Below are positions 14,600 to 22,057 of a stretch of 64,000 nucleotides of DNA, one piece after another (the stretch's first letter is position 1; the number at the start of each line of letters is the position of its first letter). Position numbers and translations under genes: made by a program. Below the pieces are notes generated by a model. It saw only the letters and a list, made by a program, of their open reading frames with translations, searched no databases and was not told where the DNA came from. The stretch is from Colwellia demingiae (lineage in GTDB: Bacteria > Pseudomonadota > Gammaproteobacteria > Enterobacterales > Alteromonadaceae), in NCBI RefSeq assembly GCF_007954275.1, contig NZ_VOLT01000011.1:1-64000 (forward strand), read 5' to 3'.

Positions 14600-15109
14600 A
14601 TGAATATCTCACAATCAAATTTTAAACTAGTAAATAAACAAGATGGTTTTACTTTAATAGAACTTGTTGTGGTTATTATTATTTTAGGGGTTATAGCAGT
14701 CACTGCAGTACCTAAATATATTGATTTACAAGATGATGCGAAAACAGCTAGTTTACAGGCAATAAAAGGAGCATTGGAGAGTGCTATAAAGCTTGTATAT
14801 TCTAAGTCGATTATCAAAGGTAATCAAAACTTAGCTAGAGCGTCTGGCGTGGATGTTGATATAAATGGGACGACGCTAGATATTAAATATGGTTATCCAT
14901 TAGCTAACTATGCATCAGCAAATGGTAGTTGGGACGATCTAATTGAATTAGATCGTGAATTTTTTTCAAGTACGATAGTTGGCGGTCATTTTGTTATATA
15001 TATTGGAGAAAAGGTGCCAACTGGGTTGCAAGATGAATGTATGGTTGGTTACAAGCAAGTCGATGGAATATCTAGCTCACCAGAAATTACTTTGAATGAA
15101 TGTGGATAA
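14600..15109 (+). CDS. Type IV pilin-like protein (prepilin) in a cassette
   Basis: This is a 169-residue prepilin. After a short leader of about 16 residues comes the cleavage/methylation motif DGFTLIELVVVIIILGVIAVTAVP: Gly(-1), Phe(+1), Glu(+5), then the hydrophobic N-terminal helix. The C-terminal globular part has two Cys (DECMVGYKQ ... LNECG), which could form the pilin D-loop disulfide. It resembles MSHA/PilE-type major pilins more than pseudopilins. Processing would need the host PilD peptidase and an assembly system encoded elsewhere. Starts at ATG 14600. A pilin as cassette cargo offers surface variation; that role is inferred. Confidence 0.85.
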   Translation: MNISQSNFKLVNKQDGFTLIELVVVIIILGVIAVTAVPKYIDLQDDAKTASLQAIKGALESAIKLVYSKSIIKGNQNLARASGVDVDINGTTLDIKYGYPLANYASANGSWDDLIELDREFFSSTIVGGHFVIYIGEKVPTGLQDECMVGYKQVDGISSSPEITLNECG

Positions 15110-15111
15110 CT

Positions 15112-15212
15112 CACCTAATATGTAAATAACCTAGGAAACGTAGTCGTTGGCTGCGTTTTGCTGCACAAAATTTTAGCTAACCATTACTTAGTCTGTTATA
15201 TAGAGGTTAAGT
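15112..15212 (+). repeat. attC site, eroded
   Basis: CACCTAATATG (AAT instead of AAC), CGTTGGCT, TTTTAGCTAACC and a closing GAGGTTAAGT are seen. Both core boxes carry changes. Confidence 0.65.
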
Positions 15213-15286
15213 GCCTATGTCTCTTCATTTAAACCTTTTATCACTTTGATGCATCTAAACTAAAAATTTATTTATTAAGGAAAATA

Positions 15287-16039
15287 ATGAAATATTTAAC
15301 TTCTATTTTATTTATAACAATATTATTAATTTCGTTTAGTTCAAATGCGACTCCCCCGAAAAAGGTTTTAATTATTGCATCAAACATGATTGATATGGGA
15401 GATCCTGAAAAGCATGATGCAAGAAATAACTTATGGGAAGTAGCGCCTCCTTACCATATATTTTTAAGTCATGGTTATGACGTCGATTTTGTTTCTCCTA
15501 AAGGAGGGCAAGTAAAATTCATGATGGATCCATTAGGCATCAGTAGTTATACCATAATATATGAAGGATTTTTAGATAAGGCTAATAACTCTTTAGAGCC
15601 CAAACAAGTTATTACAGATGATTATTGGGGAGTATATATTGGTGGTGGTTATGGTCCATTATTTGATGTTGCTAACAATAAAGATTTACAGTCAATTATT
15701 GCTAAAATTTATGAATCAAATGGTGTTGTTGGTTCAGGAGGTCACGGAGCAGGTGCTTTTGCTAATGTAACTTTATCTTCTGGTCACTTTCTAGTTAAGG
15801 GTAAAAGAATTGCTGGTTTTCCTAACTCGACTGAAAAGTCTAAATCGTGGGCAAAACAAGGTACTTTATTACCTTTCTTTGTTGAAAGTCAGTTGAATAA
15901 AAATGGTGCTATTGCACAAAATAAACAAACGTTAAAAGATAAGCATGAGGTGGTAGTTGACCAACGAATTGTTTCAACAATGTTTTTACCGTCAGCAGCG
16001 CTTGTTGCTAAAGAAATGATAATATTAAACAAACAGTGA
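15287..16039 (+). CDS. Exported DJ-1/PfpI homologue lacking the nucleophile Cys (cassette)
   Basis: This 250-residue protein has a signal peptide (about 1-21, cleavage near SNA-TP). The DJ-1/PfpI fold is clear: KVLIIASN, FLSHGYDVDFVSPKGGQV, GVYIGGGYGPLFDV, then GVVGSGGHGAGAFANV. In the two chromosomal homologues in this window (34780 and 40284) the last segment is AVCHGPAALVNV; here the nucleophile Cys is Gly152, although the adjacent His153 and the upstream Glu51 are kept. Class-typical glyoxalase or hydrolase activity is therefore unlikely. It may bind a ligand or partner. ATG follows AAGGAAAATA. Confidence 0.85.
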   Translation: MKYLTSILFITILLISFSSNATPPKKVLIIASNMIDMGDPEKHDARNNLWEVAPPYHIFLSHGYDVDFVSPKGGQVKFMMDPLGISSYTIIYEGFLDKANNSLEPKQVITDDYWGVYIGGGYGPLFDVANNKDLQSIIAKIYESNGVVGSGGHGAGAFANVTLSSGHFLVKGKRIAGFPNSTEKSKSWAKQGTLLPFFVESQLNKNGAIAQNKQTLKDKHEVVVDQRIVSTMFLPSAALVAKEMIILNKQ

Positions 16040-16126
16040 TGGCGTTTTAGAAGCCAACTAGGCGGGGCTTTGTACCTGTTTCACGCTACTTGTAGCCAAC
16101 TATTTTGAGCGGCATAGTAGGGTGTG
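16040..16126 (+). repeat. Degenerate attC
   Basis: AGCCAAC, CTTGTAGCCAAC and a closing AGGGTGTGAT resemble an attC with strong erosion. It is placed between the DJ-1 cassette and a reversed gene. Confidence 0.45.
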
Positions 16127-16171
16127 ATTTATCAATGATTACATCCCTACAAGGTAAATTCCAATCCAATT

Positions 16172-16465
16172 CTATCGGTTATCCCTACGTAACTTAAGCA
16201 ACCATGACGTGTGGTTTCTTTCGGCATCATAAAACACAGCCATGGTGAAGAAGAACATGAGTAATAATATGATGTGGGCTGCTAGGCTTATGCCAAAGTA
16301 AATGATACTGCCGAGATAGGTCGCAAAAACTCCACTCCACATAAGCGCTAGAATTGTCATAATATAGAATCTGCTGACTGGGTCAGGAATATGCCTAAGT
16401 GGGTTTTTACTAGAGTCAAAAACATATTTGTAATAGTCGTATATCCGAAGGGCAAATTTTTTCAT
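16172..16465 (-). CDS. Small membrane protein, antisense cassette gene
   Basis: This 97-residue protein is encoded against the direction of the array. Two long hydrophobic helices are seen (about 33-55 and 58-80, IMTILALMWSGVFATYLGSIIYFGISLAAHIILLLMFFFTM) between basic termini. It starts at ATG with AGAGAGC upstream. Family not recognised. Its own promoter must lie to the right (16466-16560). The coding signal is good: no overlapping credible + strand frame. Confidence 0.65.
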   Translation of the reverse strand: MKKFALRIYDYYKYVFDSSKNPLRHIPDPVSRFYIMTILALMWSGVFATYLGSIIYFGISLAAHIILLLMFFFTMAVFYDAERNHTSWLLKLRRDNR

Positions 16466-16577
16466 GACAAGCTCTCTTAGTTAATTGTCTCTCTTATTAT
16501 TGTACGGTAGCTTTTCGCATTTGGATTTGTATTGCGCGAGTATATTCACTTTTTGTTGACTGTATTCGAAAATTTAA

Positions 16578-16612
16578 AGTTTTATCAAACTATTACTTAG
16601 CCAGTTATGCAA
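16578..16612 (+). repeat. Degenerate right half of an attC
   Basis: CAAACTATTACTTAGCCAGTTATG resembles the right half (GCCAACtattacttaGCCtGTTAT). The closing GGGCGTTA is lost. Confidence 0.4.
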
Positions 16613-16671
16613 CAAGGAGTATCTATTGAATTATACGGAATAGTTGGCGAAGCTTCATTGGAGTGGCAGTC

Positions 16672-16854
16672 ATGTTAGCTTTAATGCTGCTTTTAAATAT
16701 ATTAATTGCATTTCAAGGAACTAAACCATTCGAAAGTGTTCTTTATTGGTGTGCTTTTAGCGTGGTTGCATTTGCAAGTAGTTCAATATCTAACAAGATA
16801 GAACAGATAATAAAATACAAACTGCATAAGATGATCAAAGCAAAGTACCCTTAA
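16672..16854 (+). CDS. Small two-helix membrane protein (cassette)
   Basis: This is a 60-residue protein from ATG 16672, with TGGAGTGG 7 bp upstream. Two hydrophobic helices (LALMLLLNILIAF and VLYWCAFSVVAFASSSI) are followed by a basic tail (IIKYKLHKMIKAKYP). Family not recognised. It is flanked by eroded attC sequences. Confidence 0.55.
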   Translation: MLALMLLLNILIAFQGTKPFESVLYWCAFSVVAFASSSISNKIEQIIKYKLHKMIKAKYP

Positions 16855-16946
16855 TTAGCTACCAAATCAGGACAATTAACCGTTGTTTTTGCTTCTGTGT
16901 TGCTTACATTAACCAACATTTATTTGTCCAGTATTAGGGCGATTGA
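16851..16946 (+). repeat. Degenerate attC
   Basis: CAGGACAATTAACCGTTG, CATTAACCAAC and TTAGGGCGATTG are seen. The core reads GCGATTG instead of GCGTTAG and the left box is lost. Confidence 0.6.
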
Positions 16947-16973
16947 AATTCAACGGAGTTAAATTTTCATTCA

Positions 16974-17540
16974 ATGGAAAGTCTCAACCGAACAATTTTT
17001 CTATTCATAAACCAATATGCAGGTAAAAATAACCTATTGGATATTATGTTAATAAGCGCTGCAGAAGTAATGCCATACGTTTTCATACTGGTCTTGATTT
17101 ACTTATGTATCAATTCCAATGTAGAAAGAAAACGCTCTAGTATTAATGCAGGGCTTTCAGTATTACTGGGAATGTTAATTAGTTACGTTATATCTATTTT
17201 TTATCGCCACCCACGTCCATTTGTTGAGAACTTGGGCACACAACTAATTGAGCATGCTCCAGATTCTTCATTTCCTTCTGATCATACAACGTTTATTTTC
17301 TCTATATCAGTAATGCTATTATTCAATAAAACAACAAGAGTCTTAGGTATTGTGTTATTTGTACTTAGCTTAATTAGTGGTTTATCAAGAGTCTTTGGTG
17401 GAATCCATTTCCCTCTCGATATTTTAGGAGCTATTTTAGTCGCAATATTTTCATCCTTTGTTGTTTTTACATTTCGTAACAAAATCAGTAATCTATTAAA
17501 TGTTTTTAGGGAAAGAACATCTAAAAATAAAGTAAACTAG
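16974..17540 (+). CDS. PAP2-family membrane phosphatase, BcrC-like
   Basis: This 188-residue protein has about five membrane helices. The PAP2 motifs are in order: YRHPRPF (78-83, RP), PSDH (101-104) and SRVFGGIHFPLD (138-149, catalytic His145, Asp149). The N-terminus NRTIFLFINQYAGKNNLLDIML is characteristic of BcrC-type undecaprenyl-diphosphate phosphatases, which recycle the cell-wall carrier lipid and give bacitracin tolerance. The active site faces the periplasm. Starts at ATG 16974. Cell-wall relevance is shared with the L,D-transpeptidase cassette 2 kb downstream. Confidence 0.85.
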   Translation: MESLNRTIFLFINQYAGKNNLLDIMLISAAEVMPYVFILVLIYLCINSNVERKRSSINAGLSVLLGMLISYVISIFYRHPRPFVENLGTQLIEHAPDSSFPSDHTTFIFSISVMLLFNKTTRVLGIVLFVLSLISGLSRVFGGIHFPLDILGAILVAIFSSFVVFTFRNKISNLLNVFRERTSKNKVN

Positions 17541-17655
17541 GGCAGGTGACGATAAGCTACATTGCGTTTTACTACACCATCTAATCGAGTGAAGTTTTCC
17601 TATTATGGCGGAGCTATCTGTTTGGAATGAAGGACTATCTAATAAAGGAATATAT

Positions 17656-17886
17656 ATGAATATATTAACTCAAAATAATATCGAATCCATTGTAAAAAAA
17701 CATTTAGGCTTTGCTATGTTCTTAGCAATGATGCCTGTTATTTTTATAAAAAGCATTGTGTTTTTTTCTGGCGAAACTCAACTTGATTCATTATTGATTT
17801 TATTAATGCCGTTAGCAATTGTAGGTGCATGCGCACATTTTATTAAGCGTGTTTTAACTGATCTAGTTTGTCCTAAAAACACATAA
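17656..17886 (+). CDS. Small membrane protein (cassette)
   Basis: This is a 76-residue protein from ATG 17656, with AAAGGAA 7 bp upstream; ATG 17605 in frame lacks a ribosome site. Two hydrophobic helices (LGFAMFLAMMPVIFIKSIVFF and LDSLLILLMPLAIVGACAHFI). Family not recognised. Flanking attC sequences are badly eroded. Confidence 0.55.
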   Translation: MNILTQNNIESIVKKHLGFAMFLAMMPVIFIKSIVFFSGETQLDSLLILLMPLAIVGACAHFIKRVLTDLVCPKNT

Positions 17887-17940
17887 TAAGCGTATTAATT
17901 AGGTCAAAAGAAGTTAACTTTTTTCATGTGGCAAGAGTTT
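17884..17940 (+). repeat. Degenerate left half of an attC
   Basis: AATAAGCGTATTAATTAGGTCAAAAGAAGTTAAC resembles TAACAAG..AGGACAAA..CAGTTGGC with several changes. No right half follows. Confidence 0.4.
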
Positions 17941-18083
17941 AGTAACAGTATACTGGTAACAAAAATGTAGAGTGTGACTGCTAAATCGTTGAGTTGAGAA
18001 TGTGCTTAAAACTAACAATGATGTCTTATTTGTTCTTTTTCAAAAACACTCCATTACAAAGTTATTAAAGGTTTTCAAAACAT

Positions 18084-18476
18084 ATGTTAAAAATACTGTT
18101 AATACTTCCTCCTGTTATTTCAATGGTGCACGTTTTTTTAGCAATACTATTATATTTATTTGATATTCAATACTCAGGAAATTTATTAGTTCTTTTTAGC
18201 TTACCAATCATAGTGGTGACTTCAATTCATATTTATATTGCTATCGTTGATAACTCTATGTCTAAAAACGAGCATATTGGCTATGCACTTGTTCATATTC
18301 CGTTTTCAATTACTTTTTCTTTTCTCGCTTTACTATTTTTTATTCCTAAGGATAATGGACAAGTTGATGCATCGATTAATGCTAAAGATACTTTAATACA
18401 ATGCGTAGATATAAGAGAAGCAGAGTGTTTGAAGAACTTTTATCAACGAACTAATTCGGATCTACAAAGAAAATAA
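18084..18476 (+). CDS. Membrane protein, family not recognised (cassette)
   Basis: This 130-residue protein has three hydrophobic helices (about 2-28, 33-55, 70-90) and a C-terminal polar tail with two Cys (LIQCVDIREAECLKNFYQRTNSDLQRK). The hydrophobic core IPIIVVTSIHIYIAI type pattern gives no family. Starts at ATG 18084. About 200 bp of leader precede it, enough for a promoter. Confidence 0.6.
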   Translation: MLKILLILPPVISMVHVFLAILLYLFDIQYSGNLLVLFSLPIIVVTSIHIYIAIVDNSMSKNEHIGYALVHIPFSITFSFLALLFFIPKDNGQVDASINAKDTLIQCVDIREAECLKNFYQRTNSDLQRK

Positions 18477-18560
18477 AGTAGGGCATGCAGCAGTTAGCTG
18501 CGCTCCTCTTAGCTACACATTTAACCAACCTCTTACTTAGCCAGTTAAAAGAACTTATCT
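18474..18560 (+). repeat. Degenerate attC lacking the right core
   Basis: AGGGCATGCAGCAGTTAGCTG, ACATTTAACCAACC and TTACTTAGCCAGTTAAAAG are seen. The closing GGGCGTTA is missing. Confidence 0.5.
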
Positions 18561-18637
18561 TGGATACATCAGTTACCCATTTCAATGAAATGAGTATTAA
18601 GTCGATATTTTAAGCTGATTGATGGCTTGTAGAACAG

Positions 18638-18665
18638 AAATATAACAAGTAAATTAACTGGTATA
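18638..18665 (+). repeat. Left half of an attC
   Basis: AAATATAACAAGTAAATTAACTGG is followed at once by the leader of the GNAT gene. Right half deleted. Confidence 0.6.
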
Positions 18666-18683
18666 AGATAAATCGGAGTATTA

Positions 18684-19097
18684 ATGAATATTGAAGTATT
18701 AGAAAACCCAGAACAAGAATTAATCGATTATTTGAATAAACAAATTAGTGACTTCAATTGGGCTAATTGGGAAGTAAATGAAAGAATTCCCTTGGCTGTA
18801 CAAATTAAAAATGATCAAGGTGAAGTTATTGCTGGTGCGGCGGCTCGCTCATTTGGTAATTGGTTGTTATTAGATACATTGTGGGTTTCAGATGAATTAC
18901 GAGGACAAAATATAGGTAGTAAAATTCTAAAAGAGATAGAAGCGTCAGGTAAAAAACGCGGATGTATCAAATGTCTTTTAGATACGCTAAATTTTCAAGC
19001 AATGCCATTTTATGAAAAACACGGCTATAAAACTAAGTGGATACAACAGGATTATCCTAAAACAGGTTGTAAGTATTTTATGGTCAAAGAGTTATAA
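18684..19097 (+). CDS. GNAT acetyltransferase
   Basis: This 137-residue GNAT protein has VQIKNDQGEVIAGAAARSFGNWLLLDTLWVSDELRGQNIGSKILKEIEASGKKRGC, containing the acetyl-CoA loop RGQNIGS (Q/RxxGxG/S), and the C-terminal NFQAMPFYEKHGYKTKW. Starts at ATG with CGGAG upstream. Cytosolic; acceptor unknown. It follows a half attC, so the cassette was probably trimmed at its left end. Confidence 0.87.
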   Translation: MNIEVLENPEQELIDYLNKQISDFNWANWEVNERIPLAVQIKNDQGEVIAGAAARSFGNWLLLDTLWVSDELRGQNIGSKILKEIEASGKKRGCIKCLLDTLNFQAMPFYEKHGYKTKWIQQDYPKTGCKYFMVKEL

Positions 19098-19114
19098 TTG
19101 AAATTTTTGGGTAG

Positions 19115-19193
19115 TACTAACAAAGCGTTCAAACGGTCAAAATGCAGTTGGTTTTTTTGTTCTACAGTTTTTTGCCTCTTAATAGGACCTTAT
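19115..19193 (+). repeat. attC site, shortened and altered
   Basis: TACTAACAAAG, AAACGGTCAAAATGCAGTTGG and GACCTTATG (for GGCGTTATG) are seen. About 79 bp, lacking most of the second arm. Confidence 0.65.
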
Positions 19194-19198
19194 GTTCC

Positions 19199-19672
19199 AT
19201 GAAAATATTTGTGTTTATACTCAGTATTGTATCCTTTTCCTGCTTTGCAGAGATTGATCTTGTTAAAATTGATAAATCTGAACGCAGAATGTATTTGCTT
19301 GAAAACGGAAAAACAATTAAAGAATATCATGTTGCTTTTGGTGAAAACCCGAAAGGGCATAAAGAAAAAGAAGGTGATGAGAAAACACCAGAAGGTATTT
19401 ACATATTAGATTACAAGAAGGAAGATTCATCCTTTTATCGTGCAATGCATATTAGTTACCCTAATCAAGCTGATTTAGATAATGCAAAAATTAAAGGCTT
19501 TTCAGCAGGGGGCTTAATTATGGTTCATGGAAAACGAAATAAACTTGCCGGGCTTTCTAGATTTACTCAGCGGTTCAATTGGACAAATGGTTGTATCGCA
19601 TTAACAAATTCAGAAATGGATCAATTCATGTCTTTGGTAAAAGTAGGTACAAAAATCCAAATAGAATGGTAA
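19199..19672 (+). CDS. L,D-transpeptidase (YkuD) catalytic-domain protein
   Basis: This is a 157-residue protein from ATG 19199. Signal peptide about 1-17 (SFSCFA-EI). The YkuD domain shows LVKIDKSERRMYLLENGKTIKEYHVAFG, PEGIYIL, MVHGKR (His110) and WTNGCIALTNSEM with the catalytic Cys132. The usual SxGC is TNGC here. Such enzymes make 3-3 cross-links in peptidoglycan or attach lipoproteins in the periplasm. There is no LysM or other binding domain, as in other short YkuD proteins. The longer frame from 19142 runs through attC sequence. Confidence 0.9.
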   Translation: MKIFVFILSIVSFSCFAEIDLVKIDKSERRMYLLENGKTIKEYHVAFGENPKGHKEKEGDEKTPEGIYILDYKKEDSSFYRAMHISYPNQADLDNAKIKGFSAGGLIMVHGKRNKLAGLSRFTQRFNWTNGCIALTNSEMDQFMSLVKVGTKIQIEW

Positions 19673-19677
19673 AGGAC

Positions 19678-19775
19678 ATATAACAATTGATTCAAGCGGG
19701 ATTTCTGAACGTTGGCCAGTTTCCACTCTGTACACTAATAGCCAATTATGATTTTTCTATTAGTGTGACGTTATA
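19678..19775 (+). repeat. attC site
   Basis: CATATAACAATTG, CGTTGGCCAG, ACTAATAGCCAAT and TGTGACGTTATAT are seen. The core is GACGTTAT rather than GGCGTTAT. Confidence 0.75.
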
Positions 19776-19794
19776 TTTAAAGGATTAAATACGT

Positions 19795-20052
19795 ATGTCA
19801 TTTATAAAACTATTCTTCATTTTTTTAGTTATTGGATTAAGTGGTTGTAGTTCAAATCCAAATTATTATAAAGGCGGTACTTGCGGCTCCGCAACTCCAG
19901 TATGCCTAGCCATAGCAGCAGTTGCAGATATGGCTACTAATGATAGTCCACCTTCTCAAAAGTGCTCTGATATGTCAGGTGAACGAAGAGAGCAATGTAT
20001 TGCTAAAGTTGATTCGGTAAAAAAGCACATTCAAGAAGCGAGTAATGAATAG
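19795..20052 (+). CDS. Small Cys-rich lipoprotein (cassette)
   Basis: This 85-residue protein has a lipoprotein signal MSFIKLFFIFLVIGLSGC (Cys18). The mature part has four further Cys (GTCGS, VCLA, KCSD, QCIA), consistent with two disulfides, and the pattern KCSDMSGERREQCIAKVDSV. Periplasmic or outer-membrane anchored. Starts at ATG. Family not recognised. Confidence 0.72.
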   Translation: MSFIKLFFIFLVIGLSGCSSNPNYYKGGTCGSATPVCLAIAAVADMATNDSPPSQKCSDMSGERREQCIAKVDSVKKHIQEASNE

Positions 20053-20146
20053 GACAAGTGAATTAACATTATAGACAACAGTTAGTTACTGTTCGTGTAT
20101 CACTTTTTAGTCAACTAATTAAAAGCCCTTCAGTTGGGCGTTAAGT
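20047..20146 (+). repeat. attC site with altered left box
   Basis: AATAGGACAAGTG (for TATAACAAG), CAGTTAGTTAC, TTTTAGTCAAC and TTGGGCGTTAAG are seen. Confidence 0.7.
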
Positions 20147-20191
20147 GTTAGTGTTAACTAAGCACTACTTATTTATAAAATGGAGCATGGA

Positions 20192-20428
20192 ATGCTAAAA
20201 CAAAACATTATACTTTTTCTGCTAGCCCTAATCTTGAGTGGTTGTGCATCAAATTCAGAGTTAAATAAGAGAGCCGACAATGATGCGAAAGCTGGTGATT
20301 ATTATGAATCTATAGGCCAACCAGAAGCAGCTAAACGGTCACGTGAAATGGCACAGGAGAACCGTGACGATTCATTGAGTTTCGAAGCTATTTTATTTGA
20401 TCTCTTATTTGGGACAGATGATAAATAA
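20192..20428 (+). CDS. Small lipoprotein (cassette)
   Basis: This 78-residue protein has a lipoprotein signal MLKQNIILFLLALILSGC (Cys18), then a helical polar region (ASNSELNKRADNDAKAGDYYESIGQPEAAKRSREMAQENRDDS) and a short hydrophobic end (FEAILFDLLFG). ATG 20192 is chosen since GGAG lies 6 bp upstream; ATG 20180 overlaps that site. Family not recognised. Confidence 0.7.
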   Translation: MLKQNIILFLLALILSGCASNSELNKRADNDAKAGDYYESIGQPEAAKRSREMAQENRDDSLSFEAILFDLLFGTDDK

Positions 20429-20440
20429 ACAGTAATAATT

Positions 20441-20531
20441 GTCATAACTAGTCATTGTTAGGGGCTAAATTGAGCGGTCAATTTATATCGCTAATTTAGT
20501 CCCTTTTATTTGCCTTTTAATGAGGCCTTAG
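20441..20531 (+). repeat. Degenerate attC
   Basis: CATAACTAG, GGGGCTAAATTGAGC, GCTAATTTAGTCCC and GAGGCCTTAGG are seen. Its inner arms differ strongly from the array consensus but remain complementary. Confidence 0.6.
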
Positions 20532-20547
20532 GAGTATAAGAGAGGTT

Positions 20548-21159
20548 ATGGATTATTTAATCGCAATTGTATTTTTTGCCATCTCATCCTCAGTTACCCC
20601 TGGACCAAACAATATTACGGTTATGGCTTCGGGTGTCAATTTTGGCATTCGTAAAAGTATGCCATTATTTTTGGGGATCTGTGTTGGATTCGCGGTAATG
20701 TTGCTGCTCGTAGGTATTGGTTTTGGTCAAATATTTGATAAAATTCCAGCTTTACATATATTTATAAAATTTATTGGTACCTTGTATTTACTCTATTTAG
20801 CTTTCTTAATAGCTACTGCTGATGAGATAACTATGTCGAATACTCCAGCCAAGCCGTTAACTTTTATGAAGGGTGCTTTATTCCAATGGTTAAATGCAAA
20901 GGCTTGGGTGGTAGCAACGGGAGCAATTGCTGCATTTACAACCGTTGGTGTAGATTTTTATACTCAAAATATTATCATTGCCTTAACATTTTTGGTTATC
21001 TCTTTTCCTTGTGTAGGTATTTGGTTGTTTTTCGGATCGACATTGAAAAAGCGACTAAAATCTAAACAACACCGAAAAGTGTTTAACTATTCTATGGGTG
21101 GATTATTAGTTATATCAGTAATCCCTGTAATAATAGAATTGAGTGTTCAATTTATCTAA
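20548..21159 (+). CDS. LysE/RhtB-family exporter
   Basis: This 203-residue protein has about six membrane helices. The N-terminal pattern MDYLIAIVFFAISSSVTPGPNNITVMASGVNFGIRKSMPLFLGI contains the LysE-family TPGPN motif; the middle FIGTLYLLYLAFLIATADE and the FQWLNAKAWVVATGAIAAF segment agree. It exports amino acids or analogues. Starts at ATG with AGAGAGG upstream. Confidence 0.9.
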   Translation: MDYLIAIVFFAISSSVTPGPNNITVMASGVNFGIRKSMPLFLGICVGFAVMLLLVGIGFGQIFDKIPALHIFIKFIGTLYLLYLAFLIATADEITMSNTPAKPLTFMKGALFQWLNAKAWVVATGAIAAFTTVGVDFYTQNIIIALTFLVISFPCVGIWLFFGSTLKKRLKSKQHRKVFNYSMGGLLVISVIPVIIELSVQFI

Positions 21160-21171
21160 TAAAGTAATAAA

Positions 21172-21266
21172 GTAATAAAGTAATCAAATAAGGATATAGA
21201 AACAGTATGTTAGGTACTGTTTTCACATTTAAATAAAACTATAACTTGTTATTGTAGATGTTAGTT
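21172..21266 (+). repeat. Degenerate attC
   Basis: AAGTAATCAAATAAGG, ACAGTATGTTAGG and GTAGATGTTAGTTTG are seen. The new cassette start GTTAGTTTG pairs partly with CAAGCTAAC after the TlpA gene. A short AAAGTAAT triplication (21161-21184) lies at its left edge. Confidence 0.5.
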
Positions 21267-21282
21267 TGAAAGGAATCATAAA

Positions 21283-21780
21283 ATGTTAAGTCGTATAGTT
21301 ATTCTAATAATCGCAATGATGTCACTAAATATTAATGCCGAGACTGTATTGGAGTTAGGTGAATATCCACCCAATTATTTAGGTCGGGATGTTAATGGCA
21401 ACGATGTTACGTTAGAAGATAATAAGGGAAAAATTGTAGTTATATCTTTTTGGGCTTCGTGGTGCTCCCCATGCTTAAAAGAACTTCCTATTTTAGAAGG
21501 TATCCAAAACAAAATTGGAGACGACACCGTTAAAGTTGTTGCTATAAATTATAAAGAAAATAGTAAACAATATCGTCGCATTAAAAAGAAACTGTCCACA
21601 TTAAAGTTAACGCTAACACATGATGAACGCGGTGCTATAGGGAAGAGTTTTGGTGTTAAAGGCATTCCAAATTTATTTATTGTCGGTAAGAATGGCAAGC
21701 TGTTATTTCATAATGTTGGTTATGGTACTTCATCAATAAATAAAATAGTAAAAGTTTTAAATGAAGAACTCGCAAGCTAA
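21283..21780 (+). CDS. TlpA-like periplasmic thioredoxin
   Basis: This 165-residue protein has a signal peptide of about 19 residues (NINA-ET). The thioredoxin-fold domain has VVISFWASWCSPCLKELPILEGIQ with the redox pair Cys61/Cys64, the inserted TlpA-type segment (VVAINYKENSKQYRRIKKKLSTLKLTLTHDERGAIGKSFGV) and the cis-Pro GIPNLFIV. It acts in the periplasm, probably as a thiol reductase. Starts at ATG with GAAAGGAATC upstream. The stop codon overlaps the next attC. Confidence 0.9.
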   Translation: MLSRIVILIIAMMSLNINAETVLELGEYPPNYLGRDVNGNDVTLEDNKGKIVVISFWASWCSPCLKELPILEGIQNKIGDDTVKVVAINYKENSKQYRRIKKKLSTLKLTLTHDERGAIGKSFGVKGIPNLFIVGKNGKLLFHNVGYGTSSINKIVKVLNEELAS

Positions 21781-21846
21781 CAATATTTTCAAAAGGACTG
21801 AATACAGTCGGCTTTATAATCAGCCTATGAACAGGGCATTGTGTTT
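21774..21846 (+). repeat. attC site, short with altered core
   Basis: CAAGCTAACAATA, AAAGGACTGAATACAGTCGGCT, AATCAGCC and CAGGGCATTGTG (for GGCGTTGTG) are seen. Confidence 0.65.
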
Positions 21847-21862
21847 ACAAGGAGAGTAGCGT

Positions 21863-22042
21863 ATCAGAAAAGTACTGGAGTTTAAAAAGAGGCGTTACTG
21901 GATTGGTGATGTCAATATTGACCTGTTAAATCAACAAATATTAACTATAGAAAAGGATGGTTGGAAAGTTATTTCAATTAATCCAAGTAGTGATTTCTTC
22001 GGCAGAGTTTCATCTTATACATTGTTAATAGAATCAACATAA
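21863..22042 (+). CDS. 59-residue cassette protein with an ATC start codon
   Basis: An open frame of 59 codons begins at ATC. AAGGAGAG lies 7 bp upstream and an in-frame TAG closes the frame just before it, so no ATG, GTG or TTG start is available without losing the first part. The predicted protein has RKVLEFKKRRYWIGDVNIDLL, then EKDGWKVISINPSS and SYTLLIEST, loosely like DUF4177-type small proteins. Either a rare ATC start is used or an ATG was mutated and the gene is silenced. Cassette right core (GGGCGTTAGC) follows directly. Confidence 0.5.
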   Translation: MRKVLEFKKRRYWIGDVNIDLLNQQILTIEKDGWKVISINPSSDFFGRVSSYTLLIEST

Positions 22043-22054
22043 AATGGGCGTTAG
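22038..22054 (+). repeat. attC right core only
   Basis: AAAATGGGCGTTAGC directly follows a stop codon. The rest of the attC is absent. Confidence 0.5.
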
Positions 22055-22057
22055 CAC

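Noticed and set aside
21161..21184. AAAGTAAT repeated three times
   Set aside because: Probably simple-sequence slippage at an attC edge. Too short to be functional on its own.
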